From contig JAAAFW010000010.1 of assembly GCA_019352875.1 (NCBI GenBank), forward strand, positions 1-34,815: 34,815 nt of DNA, read 5' to 3'. Position 1 is the stretch's first letter. Each line of letters begins with the position of its first letter. The position numbers and the translations under genes are program-made. This document shows, in pieces, positions 16,711 to 26,094 of the stretch. The notes under the pieces were generated by a model that saw only the letters and a program-made list of their open reading frames with translations, did no database searches and had not been told where the DNA came from. The DNA comes from Pedobacter cryoconitis (GTDB lineage Bacteria > Bacteroidota > Bacteroidia > Sphingobacteriales > Sphingobacteriaceae).

Positions 16711-16759
16711 ACAGAACATTTAATTACAACGGTTTGAAAAAGCCATAAAAAAAAATAAC

Positions 16760-17341
16760 ATGAAAACACGTATTCAAATCTTAATGGGTGCTGCCGTTGC
16801 CGCCCTGCTAACAATCAGCTCAGTTAATGTTAATGCCGCAGTTAAATTACCTGCGATGGAAAGTTTAACCTTAAAAACAGACGTCAAAAAAGTAGTCGTT
16901 AAAGGGAATGTCCGTGTTACCCTGATGCAGGGTAACCGTGAATGGGTAACCATGGATGAAAATGACATGGATAAAGTATCGGTAAGTCAGTTTGGTGATA
17001 TCCTGACCATCAGTTCGAATGAGACGGAGCCCGTAGATGTTATCGTGCATGTGAACGACATTTACAGAATTGACGCATCCGATAAAGCCGTCGTGAATAC
17101 ACGGGGTAACCTGAAACTGCAGAATCTACAAATCTTTCTTCGTGACCAGGCTGTTGCCAGAGTTAATACAGTTACAGAAAGTTTATATACACTTGTAGAT
17201 AACGATGCAAATCTGGTTCTGCGTGGCAGTACAGAAAGCCATACTGTAAATTATGCAGCTTTGAATAATGTTAATATATCCAAATTTACTGCAGCTAAAA
17301 CCAAAAAAGTTGGCCAGATAAATTTCCTTGCAATGCAATAA
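16760..17341 (+). CDS. Exported GIN-domain (DUF2807-like) protein
   Basis: A 193-aa secreted protein. A signal peptide covers residues 1-26, ending VNVNA. The rest is repeated short beta strands such as VKKVVVKGNVRVTLMQG, DILTISSNE and NDIYRIDASDKAVVNTRG, the beta-helix-like pattern of Bacteroidota GIN-domain proteins. Such proteins are common near ECF sigma/anti-sigma systems and have no proven enzyme activity. It stands alone between the SNF2 gene and a convergent aldehyde dehydrogenase, with its own terminator. Confidence 0.75.
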   Translation: MKTRIQILMGAAVAALLTISSVNVNAAVKLPAMESLTLKTDVKKVVVKGNVRVTLMQGNREWVTMDENDMDKVSVSQFGDILTISSNETEPVDVIVHVNDIYRIDASDKAVVNTRGNLKLQNLQIFLRDQAVARVNTVTESLYTLVDNDANLVLRGSTESHTVNYAALNNVNISKFTAAKTKKVGQINFLAMQ

Positions 17342-17360
17342 CTGCCGGGACCGCAGAAGA

Positions 17361-17390
17361 AGGGAAGTCAGGTATGACCTCCCTTTTTTT
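17361..17390 (+). terminator. Terminator after GIN-domain gene
   Basis: AGGGAAGTCA (17361-17370) pairs with TGACCTCCCT (17375-17384), one mismatch, around a GGTA loop, followed by T6. It is 20 bases past the stop codon and ends just before the convergent dehydrogenase stop. Confidence 0.85.
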
Positions 17391-17393
17391 GTT

Positions 17394-18935
17394 TTATTTA
17401 AGATCGAATTTTATTCCCTGAGCCAGAGGTAAAGTATCTGCGTAATTGATTGTATTGGTTTGTCTGCGCATATACCCTTTCCAGGCATCTGAGCCACTCT
17501 CCCGGCCGCCGCCAGTTTCTTTCTCTCCCCCAAAAGCACCGCCTATCTCCGCACCGGATGTTCCGATGTTCACATTGGCAATACCACAATCGGAGCCGGC
17601 AGCAGACAAGAAAAGTTCCGCTTCTCTTAGATTAAGTGTCATAATTGCAGAAGACAATCCCTGAGGCACGCCGTTTTGAAGCGCAATAGCTTCTTCCAGA
17701 GTTTTATAGCTGATCAGATATAGGATAGGGGCAAAAGTTTCTTCCTGAACGATCTGGAAATGATTTTCCACTTCAGCCACACAGGGTCTGACATAACATT
17801 CGGATTCAAATCCGGAACCCGTTAGCTCGCCGCCTTCGACAATAAAACGCGCACCTTGCTGCTTGCCTTTTTCTATTGCGTCTAGATAGGTTTTAACTGC
17901 TTCTTTATCAATCAACGGGCCAACGTGATTTTGCTGATCCAGTGGATCACCGATACGCAACTGGTCATATGCGCCGATTAGTTTTTGCTTAAATTCTTCG
18001 TAGATATCCTCTTGAATAATGAGCCGTCTTGTGGAGGTGCAACGCTGACCAGCTGTGCCCACCGCACCAAATACAGCTCCAATTACGGACATTTTAAGAT
18101 CCGCTTCTTTAGAAATGATGATCGCGTTATTCCCGCCGAGTTCTAATATACTCTTCCCAAATCTGCTGGCTACTGCACCAGCCACTATTCTTCCGACACG
18201 AGTGGAGCCAGTGAATGACACAAGCGAAATTCTGCGATCTTCATTGATCAGGTTGCCGGAAGCATTTCCAATCACTAAAGAACTGATTCCTTCGGGCATT
18301 TCATTTTTCTTCAATACACCGGCTAATATATGTTGGCAGGCAATTGCACAAAGGGGTGTTTTTGAAGATGGTTTCCACACGCAGACATTCCCGCAGACTA
18401 ATGCGAGTGCTGCATTCCAACTCCATACAGCCACCGGAAAATTAAAAGCAGATATGATTCCTACGATGCCCAGCGGATGCCACTGCTCGTACATTCTGTG
18501 ATTTGGTCTTTCGGAATGCATAGTTAAACCATAAAGCTGACGGGAGAGTCCGACGGCAAAATCACAGATGTCTATCATCTCCTGAACCTCGCCTAATCCT
18601 TCTTGCAGACTTTTTCCCATTTCATAGGAAACCAATGTTCCAAGGTCATTTTTCTTCGCTCTCAATTCTTCTCCAAGCTGACGGACGATTTCGCCTCGTT
18701 TAGGCGCCGGAATACTTCTCCATAGCGGAAATGCTTCAGTCGCCTGCTGAATGACTTTCTCATAATCTGCGTCTGCTGCTGTTTGAACTGCTGCTATTTT
18801 TTCTCCGTTCGCAGGGGAAAAACTTTCAATGATCTTATTTTGCGCTGATCCGCCCCACTGGCTGCCTGTACTGTAAGCTGGATTGAGTTCCTGAATGCCC
18901 AAATTACTTAAAATCTGTGTAATAGAATTTTGCAT
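17394..18935 (-). CDS. amaB: L-aminoadipate-semialdehyde / piperideine-6-carboxylate dehydrogenase (ALDH7, antiquitin type)
   Basis: NAD(P)-dependent aldehyde dehydrogenase of lysine catabolism, oxidising aminoadipate semialdehyde (or its cyclic form) to 2-aminoadipate. The Rossmann part has [11 protein letters not shown] and [15 protein letters not shown]; the general-base glutamate is in ILELGGNNA and the nucleophile in [12 protein letters not shown]. The C-terminal [20 protein letters not shown] and [16 protein letters not shown] are signatures of the antiquitin group, which separates it from other aldehyde dehydrogenases. The start is ATG 18935 (513 aa); a longer frame to 18968 adds 11 residues not typical of the family. 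No other lysine degradation gene is adjacent, so the pathway role is inferred from the family. Confidence 0.9.
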   Translation of the reverse strand: MQNSITQILSNLGIQELNPAYSTGSQWGGSAQNKIIESFSPANGEKIAAVQTAADADYEKVIQQATEAFPLWRSIPAPKRGEIVRQLGEELRAKKNDLGTLVSYEMGKSLQEGLGEVQEMIDICDFAVGLSRQLYGLTMHSERPNHRMYEQWHPLGIVGIISAFNFPVAVWSWNAALALVCGNVCVWKPSSKTPLCAIACQHILAGVLKKNEMPEGISSLVIGNASGNLINEDRRISLVSFTGSTRVGRIVAGAVASRFGKSILELGGNNAIIISKEADLKMSVIGAVFGAVGTAGQRCTSTRRLIIQEDIYEEFKQKLIGAYDQLRIGDPLDQQNHVGPLIDKEAVKTYLDAIEKGKQQGARFIVEGGELTGSGFESECYVRPCVAEVENHFQIVQEETFAPILYLISYKTLEEAIALQNGVPQGLSSAIMTLNLREAELFLSAAGSDCGIANVNIGTSGAEIGGAFGGEKETGGGRESGSDAWKGYMRRQTNTINYADTLPLAQGIKFDLK

Positions 18936-19236
18936 AATGAATGGATGTTGGTTTATACAAATCAACAAAAAAAATAACGGCTAAGCGATTTCTTTACCTG
19001 TAGATTACTAGTGTTAGTGTGAGAATGACTTCCTTTGCATAAAGTTCTGCTCCCGTCTGTCCGGCACAAGAATAGTGTCCGTTGCTAAATTTTTGGTTTA
19101 GCTAAATTTAATATTATCAACTAATTACGTTCAGGATTGTTTGAATGTTGAAAATTATTTGGTAAAAGCCTACACAATACTGTCAACTTATACTGTATTT
19201 TAGACCTAGGGAGCTGTTCTTTAATTATTCAATACA
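18936..19236. other. Intergenic region between divergent aldehyde dehydrogenase and TPR genes
   Basis: A 301-base gap that must hold promoters for both flanking genes. I find no exact TAnnTTTG box with a fitting -33 on either strand. A small GCTAAA/TTTAGC inverted repeat lies at 19084-19102 with a 7-base loop; it has no T tract. No coding frame or RNA gene is recognised. Confidence 0.5.
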
Positions 19237-20640
19237 ATGGAAGAGGAATTTTACTTTGATTTTAGCGATGATGCGCAGCGTTCGGTAGAACGTTACGAAG
19301 AGATGATAAGGAACCAGGATCAGTATTTTTTTGATGCCCAGGCTTTTGAGAACATTATTGATTATTATATAGAAAAGAGCGATCCTGTAAAGGCATTGCA
19401 GGTAATAGAATATGCCTTGAGCCAGCATCCTTATGCGGCAGTTTTTCTGATTAAGCAAGCACAGTTATTTTTTATTACAGATCAGACCGAAAGAGCATTC
19501 TTTTCGTTGCAAAAAGCAGAAATGCTGGAAGCTTCGGAATCAGAGATTTACGTTCTTCGCGGAAACATCTATAATAGCCTTGAACGTTATGCCGAAGCAC
19601 TGGAGAATTTTCAGATAGCATTGACTTTCGCTGAAACTACTGACGAGATCCTGCTGCATATCGCATATGTTTATCAGAATATGCTCGATTATGAAAGTGC
19701 GATCAAATATATCAAGCAAAGTCTGGAACAGAATATGGAAAATAAGGATGGGCTCTATGAGCTGGCATTCTGTTATGATATTCTGGACAAACAGGAAGAA
19801 AGTATTCAGTTCTATCAGGAATATATTGATAATGATCCCTATTCTTACGCTGCCTGGTATAATCTGGCGAACTCCTATCATAAACTCGACTTATTTGAAA
19901 AAGCGATTGATGCCTATGACTATGCGATTCTGATTAAAGATAATTTTGCATCTGCTTATTATAATAAAGGAAATGCTTTAGTACAGCTGGACCGCTATGC
20001 AGAAGCGATAGAGGTTTATAAACAAACCTGGGAATATGAAAAACCCAATGCAGATACTTATTGTGCGATCGGTGAATGCTACGAGAAACTGGAGCGTATG
20101 GATGAGGCACGTGCTTATTATAAGAAATCTGTCAAAATGGATCCCAAACTCGCAGATGCCTGGTTTGGAATTGGTGTAACGCTGAACGCTGAGGAACGCT
20201 ATTTTGAATCTCTTCATTTTTATAAAAAAGCACTTGAGCTGGATGCAGAGAACCCTGACTTCTGGTTTGCTATGGCCGATGCTTACTATAAGCTGAACCA
20301 GATTGAACAATCTGTTGAGGCTTATTATAAAGTTTTGGAATATAATCCGCTAGACATAGAGGCATGGCTGGATTTTTCTACTGTTTTATACGAACAAGGC
20401 AGGACACTGGAAGCTTCAGAAACTATAGCAGAAGGAATTAAAAACAATCCTGACGCGGCCGAGCTTTATTACCGGATGGTAGCTTATCTTTTTGCACTTG
20501 GTGAAAACAGGGACGCTATCGCTTACCTGGAAACGGCTTTGGTAACGGATCCGGAGAAACATTATATTTTATTTGAATATTTACCTCAGTTACAAGACAA
20601 CAGAGCAATTATCGCCGTTATAAACAGATATATAAAATAG
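19237..20640 (+). CDS. Tetratricopeptide repeat protein
   Basis: A 467-aa soluble protein built almost wholly of TPR helices from about residue 35 to 455, with no signal peptide or membrane helix. Repeats are easy to see, for example YAEALENFQIALTFAE, YESAIKYIKQSLEQN, FEKAIDAYDYAILIKDN, YAEAIEVYKQTWEYE, and MDEARAYYKKSVKMDP with the spacing of about 34 residues. The N-terminus is acidic. TPR arrays bind partner proteins; the partner is unknown. The protein is 63 bases before the phosphosulfolactate-synthase-like gene on the same strand and may be expressed alone, since that gene has its own promoter-like CACCTTTG. Confidence 0.9.
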   Translation: MEEEFYFDFSDDAQRSVERYEEMIRNQDQYFFDAQAFENIIDYYIEKSDPVKALQVIEYALSQHPYAAVFLIKQAQLFFITDQTERAFFSLQKAEMLEASESEIYVLRGNIYNSLERYAEALENFQIALTFAETTDEILLHIAYVYQNMLDYESAIKYIKQSLEQNMENKDGLYELAFCYDILDKQEESIQFYQEYIDNDPYSYAAWYNLANSYHKLDLFEKAIDAYDYAILIKDNFASAYYNKGNALVQLDRYAEAIEVYKQTWEYEKPNADTYCAIGECYEKLERMDEARAYYKKSVKMDPKLADAWFGIGVTLNAEERYFESLHFYKKALELDAENPDFWFAMADAYYKLNQIEQSVEAYYKVLEYNPLDIEAWLDFSTVLYEQGRTLEASETIAEGIKNNPDAAELYYRMVAYLFALGENRDAIAYLETALVTDPEKHYILFEYLPQLQDNRAIIAVINRYIK

Positions 20641-20703
20641 CTGAACGGGTTTTTTTTATACTGATCAGAATTTCCTGTTTTTTTTTTCACCTTTGCAGCA
20701 GAT

Positions 20704-21471
20704 ATGAATTACCCATTAAACAATATTCCGGAACGTCCAGTTAAACCACGCCAGAGCGGAATCACCATGGTGATGGATAAAGGACTAAGCTTAAGACAAA
20801 CAGAAGATTTTATAGACGTTGCAGGCATCCATTCAGACATTGTAAAGCTCGGATGGGCAACATCTTTTGTTACCCCCAAATTAAAAGAAAAACTAGCTAT
20901 ATACCGTGATGCAGGCCTTCCAACCTATTTTGGAGGCACTTTATTTGAGGCATTTGTGGTACGTAATCAGTTCGAAGATTATATCCGTGTTCTCGAGCAA
21001 TTCGGAATGGAATATGCAGAGGTTTCCGATGGTTCAATTGAGTTGGAACATGACCGGAAATGTGAATATATCCACCAGTTATCTAAATACGTAACTGTAA
21101 TTTCAGAAGTAGGCTCTAAAGATGCAACCAAGATATTTGCACCTTATAAATGGATCAAACTGATGAATGCTGAAATCGAAGCCGGTTCCTGGAAAGTAAT
21201 CGCTGAAGCGCGCGAAGGAGGTAACGTTGGAATTTACAGAGGGTCAGGCGAAGTCCGTGAGGGCCTGGTCGACGAGATCCTTACACAGATCCCAGCAGAA
21301 ACCATTATCTGGGAAGCACCTCAGAAAGAACAACAGGTATGGTTTATCAAGTTAATAGGCAGCAATGTGAATCTTGGTAATATCGCCCCTTCGGAGGTTA
21401 TCCCATTGGAAACTATTCGTTTAGGATTAAGAGGGGATACTTTTGACTACTTTCTGAACGCCGTTAAGTAA
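20704..21471 (+). CDS. Phosphosulfolactate synthase (ComA)-family protein
   Basis: A 255-aa TIM-barrel protein of the (2R)-phospho-3-sulfolactate synthase family, which adds sulfite to phosphoenolpyruvate. Family stretches include KPRQSGITMVMDKGLS, DIVKLGWATSFV, YFGGTLFEAF, YAEVSDGSIEL, VISEVGSKDA and EAREGGNVGIYRGSGEVREG, then LGNIAPSEVIPLETIRLGLRGDT. In archaea the reaction starts coenzyme M synthesis; here a different end use is expected, such as sulfolactate or sulfonolipid precursors. aroE follows after 10 bases, so the two are cotranscribed. A CACCTTTG near 20690 resembles a Bacteroidota -7 box with one change. The exact substrate is unproven. Confidence 0.85.
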   Translation: MNYPLNNIPERPVKPRQSGITMVMDKGLSLRQTEDFIDVAGIHSDIVKLGWATSFVTPKLKEKLAIYRDAGLPTYFGGTLFEAFVVRNQFEDYIRVLEQFGMEYAEVSDGSIELEHDRKCEYIHQLSKYVTVISEVGSKDATKIFAPYKWIKLMNAEIEAGSWKVIAEAREGGNVGIYRGSGEVREGLVDEILTQIPAETIIWEAPQKEQQVWFIKLIGSNVNLGNIAPSEVIPLETIRLGLRGDTFDYFLNAVK

Positions 21472-21481
21472 CAAACAATAC

Positions 21482-22225
21482 ATGAGAACTTTTGGACTGA
21501 TTGGATATCCGCTTGGACATTCTTTTTCAAAAAAATATTTCACTGAACAATTTCAGCGGGAAAAGATCACCGATAGCAGTTATGAACTTTTTCCATTGGA
21601 AAATATAAATGAGATAGCTGGATTACTGGATACCCAATCAGGATTGAAAGGTCTCAATGTGACCATTCCCTATAAATTGCAGGTTATGCCATTCCTGGAT
21701 GAGCTTGACCTCGCTGCTGAGAAAATAGGTGCGGTAAATTGTATCTCAATTACCGAATCAGCTGGGAAAAGGCATCTTAAAGGTTACAACACCGATGCCT
21801 ATGGCTTTGAATGTTCTATCAAGCCTTTCTTACAACCACATCATACCCATGCCTTAATTCTCGGGGACGGGGGCGCTGCCCAGGCGGTTAAGTATGTGCT
21901 TGATAATTTAGGTGTCAGCTGGAAATCCGTGTTGCGTAAACCAGCTGAGCATGCTTTATTATATAGCGATCTTAATGCTGAGCTGATGAACCAGTATCAG
22001 ATTATCATTAATACGACCCCCTTAGGAACATTTCCTGCGATAGAGACAGCTCCCGAAATTCCTTATGAATTTCTGACGGGAGAGCATCTTGCTTATGACC
22101 TGGTTTATAATCCGGAGATAACCACTTTCCTGCGTCTGGCGGCTGAAAAGGGGGCTGCTATTAAGAATGGCAAAGAAATGCTTGAACTTCAGGCAGACCG
22201 TTCCTGGTATATATGGAATAATTAA
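21482..22225 (+). CDS. aroE: Shikimate dehydrogenase
   Basis: NADPH-dependent reduction of 3-dehydroshikimate to shikimate in chorismate synthesis. The N-terminal domain shows LIGYPLGHSFSKKYF and NVTIPYK (catalytic K65), then YNTDAYGF with the partner aspartate D105. The nucleotide-binding loop is GDGGAAQAV at 128-136 and the C-terminal part has NTTPLGTFP and YDLVYNPEITTFL. The length of 247 aa is slightly short but within family range. It sits after the ComA-like gene and before an MBL hydrolase, and supplies the same pathway as trpEGC earlier in the window. Confidence 0.95.
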   Translation: MRTFGLIGYPLGHSFSKKYFTEQFQREKITDSSYELFPLENINEIAGLLDTQSGLKGLNVTIPYKLQVMPFLDELDLAAEKIGAVNCISITESAGKRHLKGYNTDAYGFECSIKPFLQPHHTHALILGDGGAAQAVKYVLDNLGVSWKSVLRKPAEHALLYSDLNAELMNQYQIIINTTPLGTFPAIETAPEIPYEFLTGEHLAYDLVYNPEITTFLRLAAEKGAAIKNGKEMLELQADRSWYIWNN

Positions 22226-22274
22226 CAATATGATTCCACTGCTCCCGTTATCAAATTTATAAAGACTCCTCACC

Positions 22275-22913
22275 ATGATCAAGATTCAGAAATTTACTTT
22301 TAATCCTTACCAGGAAAATACTTACGTTTTATACGATGAAACAGGCGAATGTGTAATTATAGATCCGGGAATGAACAATGGAAGTGAGCAAAATGCACTT
22401 ACCTCCTGGATTAAAGACGCTGGTCTTATGCCTGTACTTCTACTAAATACACATTGCCATATTGACCACGTTTTCGGCAACAAATTTGTTTTTGATCAGT
22501 GGGGACTCAAACCTCAGTTTCACCAGGGAGAGTTGAGTGTTTTGCAGGCAGTACCTGCTTATGCGCCGCAAATGGGTATGTATTATGAACTATCACCGGA
22601 ACCGGAAGTCTTTTTGGGTGAGACCGGAAAGGTGTTTTTTGGAAATAGCGAACTGGAACTGATATTTGCTCCGGGCCATTCTCCTGCCCATCTTTGTTTT
22701 TATGCGGCGGAAGACGGATTTCTGATTGGTGGAGATGTGCTTTTTTATGCAAGTATTGGCCGTACGGATCTTCCTGGTGGTAATCATGAGCAGCTGATTA
22801 AGAATATTAGGGAGAAACTATTTCTGTTACCCGATGCTACTGAGGTCTATCCCGGACACGGGCCATCTACGTCTATTGGCTTCGAAAAGCAAAACAATCC
22901 ATTTTTAAATTAA
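22275..22913 (+). CDS. MBL-fold metallo-hydrolase (glyoxalase II-like)
   Basis: A 212-aa metallo-beta-lactamase-fold hydrolase. The metal motif is HCHIDH with H60, H62, D64 and H65, followed by H135 in GHSPAHLCFY, D154 in GGDVLF and H195 in VYPGHGP, so a complete dinuclear site is present. The short length and absence of the long C-terminal domain place it with the glyoxalase-II-like thioester hydrolases widespread in Bacteroidota. The thiol substrate is unknown. It is 49 bases after aroE and 31 bases before the permease gene on the same strand. Confidence 0.9.
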   Translation: MIKIQKFTFNPYQENTYVLYDETGECVIIDPGMNNGSEQNALTSWIKDAGLMPVLLLNTHCHIDHVFGNKFVFDQWGLKPQFHQGELSVLQAVPAYAPQMGMYYELSPEPEVFLGETGKVFFGNSELELIFAPGHSPAHLCFYAAEDGFLIGGDVLFYASIGRTDLPGGNHEQLIKNIREKLFLLPDATEVYPGHGPSTSIGFEKQNNPFLN

Positions 22914-22944
22914 GTAGCTGTATATTTGACCAAACGACCACTAA

Positions 22945-24177
22945 TTGAATACAGCCCTTTATATTGCCCGCAGGTATCTGTTTGCTAAGAAATCAACCAA
23001 TGCCATTAATATAATTTCAACTATATCAGTGCTTGGCGTATTTGTGGGCAGCGCGGCTTTGATCATTATCCTTTCCATTTTTAACGGGTTTGAGGAAATG
23101 GTGCTGAAAATGTTTAATACAGTTACACCGGAACTGGTAATAAGTCCGGCGAAGGGAAAAACATTTGATCCGCGGGGTGCTATTTTTGATGGTATACGTA
23201 AAGATCCGAGAATTTACTCCTATACCGAAGTTCTTTCTGAAAATGCATTATTGAGATATAATGAAAAACAGTCGGTTGGGTTGGTCAAAGGGGTGAGTAA
23301 AGATTACCTGAAAAATAAAGATTTGGACAGTATTACTGTTCAGGGCAAGTTTTTGCTGCATAATAGTAACGGGCCTCAGGCTGTTCTGGGATCGGCACTT
23401 CAAAACTATCTGATGGTTAATCCAAATGATCCTTTCACACCTTTACAGATCTTTTCTCCTAAAAGGGGTATCAGCACATCATCTGTTAATCCGACTGATG
23501 ATTTTATGAACCTCTCTATTCCTGTATCCGGTATATTTGAAGTCCAGCGTGATTTTGACAATGTAGCTATTGTACCTTTGGCTTTTGCGAGGGAGTTGCT
23601 GCAGCAAGATATTAATGTATCCGCTATCGAACTTGACCTGATCAAAAGCGATAATGCGGATCGGCTTAAAACGGAGCTTCAGCAGCAATTAGGGCCAGGT
23701 TTTGAAGTGAAAGACCGGATAGAACAGAATAAGGCACTGTATAATATTCTGGGTACTGAAAAGTGGGCAGTTTATATCATTTTAACTTTTATACTGATTA
23801 TTGCCATATTTAATATTATCGGGTCACTAACTATGCTGGTGATTGATAAATTGAAAGATATTGCGATCCTCAGTAGTCTGGGCGCCGGTAAAAAATTGAT
23901 TAAGAGGATCTTTTTATTCGAAGGAATGATGATCACTCTGGCAGGCTGTATTTTTGGCTTATTTGTGGGGTTGATTTTCTGCTTATTACAGCAGAAGTTT
24001 GGGATGATCAGTATGTCTTCAGATAATATTACAATTGGTAATGCCTATCCTGTTTCTCTGCGGTGGCAGGATTTTGTGCTGGTTTTTGTAACCGTCAGTG
24101 CTTTCTCTTTTATGGCATCAGCTTTGTCATCTAATTTAAGCGTTAAGAACATCAATAATTTAAATCAAGACCTTTAA
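22945..24177 (+). CDS. FtsX-like ABC transporter permease (LolC/LolE type), TTG start
   Basis: A 410-aa membrane protein similar to lipoprotein-releasing permeases that feed outer-membrane lipoproteins to LolA. The N-terminal helix is preceded by the typical RRYLFAKKSTNAINIIS, then a periplasmic domain from about 45 to 265, then three helices in the last 140 residues (FtsX domain), with a conserved DIAILSSLGA loop that contacts the ATPase. It starts with TTG; an in-frame TAA directly precedes this codon and the next methionine is inside the first periplasmic segment, so the TTG start is well supported. No ATPase gene is adjacent. A lipoprotein gene follows after one base. Confidence 0.88.
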   Translation: MNTALYIARRYLFAKKSTNAINIISTISVLGVFVGSAALIIILSIFNGFEEMVLKMFNTVTPELVISPAKGKTFDPRGAIFDGIRKDPRIYSYTEVLSENALLRYNEKQSVGLVKGVSKDYLKNKDLDSITVQGKFLLHNSNGPQAVLGSALQNYLMVNPNDPFTPLQIFSPKRGISTSSVNPTDDFMNLSIPVSGIFEVQRDFDNVAIVPLAFARELLQQDINVSAIELDLIKSDNADRLKTELQQQLGPGFEVKDRIEQNKALYNILGTEKWAVYIILTFILIIAIFNIIGSLTMLVIDKLKDIAILSSLGAGKKLIKRIFLFEGMMITLAGCIFGLFVGLIFCLLQQKFGMISMSSDNITIGNAYPVSLRWQDFVLVFVTVSAFSFMASALSSNLSVKNINNLNQDL

Positions 24178-24178
24178 C

Positions 24179-24559
24179 ATGAATTCCTTTAAACAAACTG
24201 CTTTATTGTTATTTGTATTATCTCTTTTTTGCTCAGCCTGTATGCAGAATACAGAAGAAAAAAAGACTGGAAAGACCAGGATAATCAAAGGATTGTATAG
24301 TTATGGTCCTGAAATAAAATCTTTTACTGATTGTGAAGAGGGAAGAGAATATTGGGTGGCTGACAGTGCCGGTACGCTCGAACTTGCTTACAGTAAGTTC
24401 AACTTCGAAAAACCATACGAGCCGGTTTATATTGAGGCCGAATGTCATGCTATTAAATCGGACAGTCTGGTCGTTTCGGCAGATTTTGATTCGACATTGG
24501 TTGTCACCAGACTCATGAAGATTACACAGGCCATTCCTGATGGCCCATGTAATCCATAA
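24179..24559 (+). CDS. Small lipoprotein of unknown function
   Basis: A 126-aa protein with a lipoprotein signal: a hydrophobic stretch then LFCSAC, with the lipidated cysteine at residue 21. The mature part is acidic with no recognised domain (YSYGPEIKSFTDCEEGREYW, ESECHAIKSDS-like stretches). It starts one base after the permease stop, so the two are translationally linked, suggesting a shared envelope role. The end is 16 bases from the convergent mqnD stop. Confidence 0.75.
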   Translation: MNSFKQTALLLFVLSLFCSACMQNTEEKKTGKTRIIKGLYSYGPEIKSFTDCEEGREYWVADSAGTLELAYSKFNFEKPYEPVYIEAECHAIKSDSLVVSADFDSTLVVTRLMKITQAIPDGPCNP

Positions 24560-24575
24560 ATACTGTTAAACGGTA

Positions 24576-25427
24576 TCAGGAGTTAACATATAATGAAGCA
24601 GGAACAGCTGGTATCAGTCCCGTTGCTTCTGCTTTTTCAAAAAGAATATTAATCGCTTTTCTGCCTTCTTCTCCCAGGTCTATTGAATAGTTGTTGACAT
24701 ATAAATCAATATGTTTATACATGACTTCCTGGTCCATTGCCTGTGCGTGGGAAGAAATAAAGTCTATACCTGATTTAGGATTGGCGAAAGCAAATTCCAC
24801 CGATTTACGGATTAAACGATTCACCTTCAGCTGGATTTCTTTATCCAAATTTCTGCTAATCACTATTCCACCTAGGGGAATAGCGCATCCTGTAAGACTT
24901 TCCCAGTGGCTGCCCAGATCTAATATTTTATGTAGTCCTCTGCTGGCATAAGTGAATCTGTTCTCATGAATAATCAATCCAACGTCAATCCGGTCTTCGA
25001 GCAGAGCATCCTCAATTTCAGAAAAAACCATAATCTCTTTATGCTGCATTTCGGGGAAAGCAATCCCCAGGAGGAAATTAGCTGTAGTCAGCTTGCCGGG
25101 TATACCGATCCTTAAACCTTTACCTTTAGCGGCTAATGTTTTCAGGTTGAGCAGACTCTCGTCTTTACAGATCAATAATGGTCCGACACCGAAGCCAAGA
25201 GCACTTCCTGAATCCAGTAAAGCGTATTTGTCTGCCACATGGGCAAAAGCATGAAAGCTGAGTTTAGTGATGTCCAGTTCGTGGTTTACTGCTTTTTGAT
25301 TGAGTGTCTCCACATCATCAAAGTAAACTTCAAAATCAAGACCTTCCGTATCAATTTTATGATGAATTAAGGCATCAAAAATAAATGTATCATTCGGGCA
25401 TGGCGAAAATCCAAGAGTTAGCTTCAT
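24576..25427 (-). CDS. mqnD: 1,4-dihydroxy-6-naphthoate synthase (futalosine pathway)
   Basis: Acts in the futalosine route to menaquinone, turning cyclic dehypoxanthinylfutalosine into 1,4-dihydroxy-6-naphthoate. The 283-aa sequence carries the family start LTLGFSPCPNDTFIFDAL, then DDVETLNQKAV, DITKLSFHAFAHV, GSALGFGVGPLL and GLIIHENRFTY, and ends with a periplasmic-binding-like fold. It is 34 bases after mqnB in the same direction. Menaquinone is the respiratory quinone of most Bacteroidota, consistent with the host. Confidence 0.93.
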   Translation of the reverse strand: MKLTLGFSPCPNDTFIFDALIHHKIDTEGLDFEVYFDDVETLNQKAVNHELDITKLSFHAFAHVADKYALLDSGSALGFGVGPLLICKDESLLNLKTLAAKGKGLRIGIPGKLTTANFLLGIAFPEMQHKEIMVFSEIEDALLEDRIDVGLIIHENRFTYASRGLHKILDLGSHWESLTGCAIPLGGIVISRNLDKEIQLKVNRLIRKSVEFAFANPKSGIDFISSHAQAMDQEVMYKHIDLYVNNYSIDLGEEGRKAINILFEKAEATGLIPAVPASLYVNS

Positions 25428-25461
25428 AGGTTAAAGGTAAGGAGTCCGCTGAAACGCTTGG

Positions 25462-26094
25462 TTAAGTGATTGTCAAAAATCTAATAGCCCACGCATTCAG
25501 ATTCCGGATAGATTTTCCTATTTCCCAGCTGGCTGTATTTCTTTCTTCTACATAGTTAGATATGCTGCGGATCTGCAGGCATGGGATTCCCATTTGTTCA
25601 CAGGCGTAAAATACAGCCGCGCCCTCCATGCTCTCTGTATCAGGATTAAGTCTGTCCCGTGTTGCTTTAATACTCTCCTTAGTGCCGTGTACCCGGTTTA
25701 CTGTAATGCCGCTAACCTGCTGCAGATTTGTTTGAAACGGTTTCTCTGAATTATTAATTTCCTGAAAGCGGCTTTTGCCAAACCCAAGTGTTTCTATGGT
25801 CAGAAAACCCGAAGGAGATTCAGCACCTAATTCTGAAAATATATCCTGACTGACCTGCACAAGGGTGCCCAGAGCAATTTCCCGCTGATATGTCCCGGCA
25901 ATTCCGAGGTTGAGAACCAGACTGTAAGAGGGGTTCAAAGTACTGCCTAATGCAAATGCGGTAGCAGTCATGCCTACTCCCGTAATGATTACATCAAAAT
26001 TTTCTGCATGCATGAGCTTGTCTTCCGTCAGACGGAAATGTTCACAGAGGCCTGCAACTTCAGGGAAGGTCGCAGCGACAACGAGTGTTTTCAT
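25462..26094 (-). CDS. mqnB: Futalosine hydrolase
   Basis: Nucleosidase that releases hypoxanthine from futalosine in menaquinone synthesis. The 210-aa protein follows the MTA/SAH-nucleosidase fold: VVAATFPEVAGL at the N-terminus, NLGIAGTYQREIALGTLVQV in the middle, and ESMEGAAVFYACEQ with IRSISNYVEERN near the C-terminus, containing the catalytic Glu/Asp region. It is first in a minus-strand pair with mqnD. Plain MTA/SAH nucleosidase is possible on fold alone, but the mqnD neighbour favours MqnB. Confidence 0.92.
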   Translation of the reverse strand: MKTLVVAATFPEVAGLCEHFRLTEDKLMHAENFDVIITGVGMTATAFALGSTLNPSYSLVLNLGIAGTYQREIALGTLVQVSQDIFSELGAESPSGFLTIETLGFGKSRFQEINNSEKPFQTNLQQVSGITVNRVHGTKESIKATRDRLNPDTESMEGAAVFYACEQMGIPCLQIRSISNYVEERNTASWEIGKSIRNLNAWAIRFLTIT

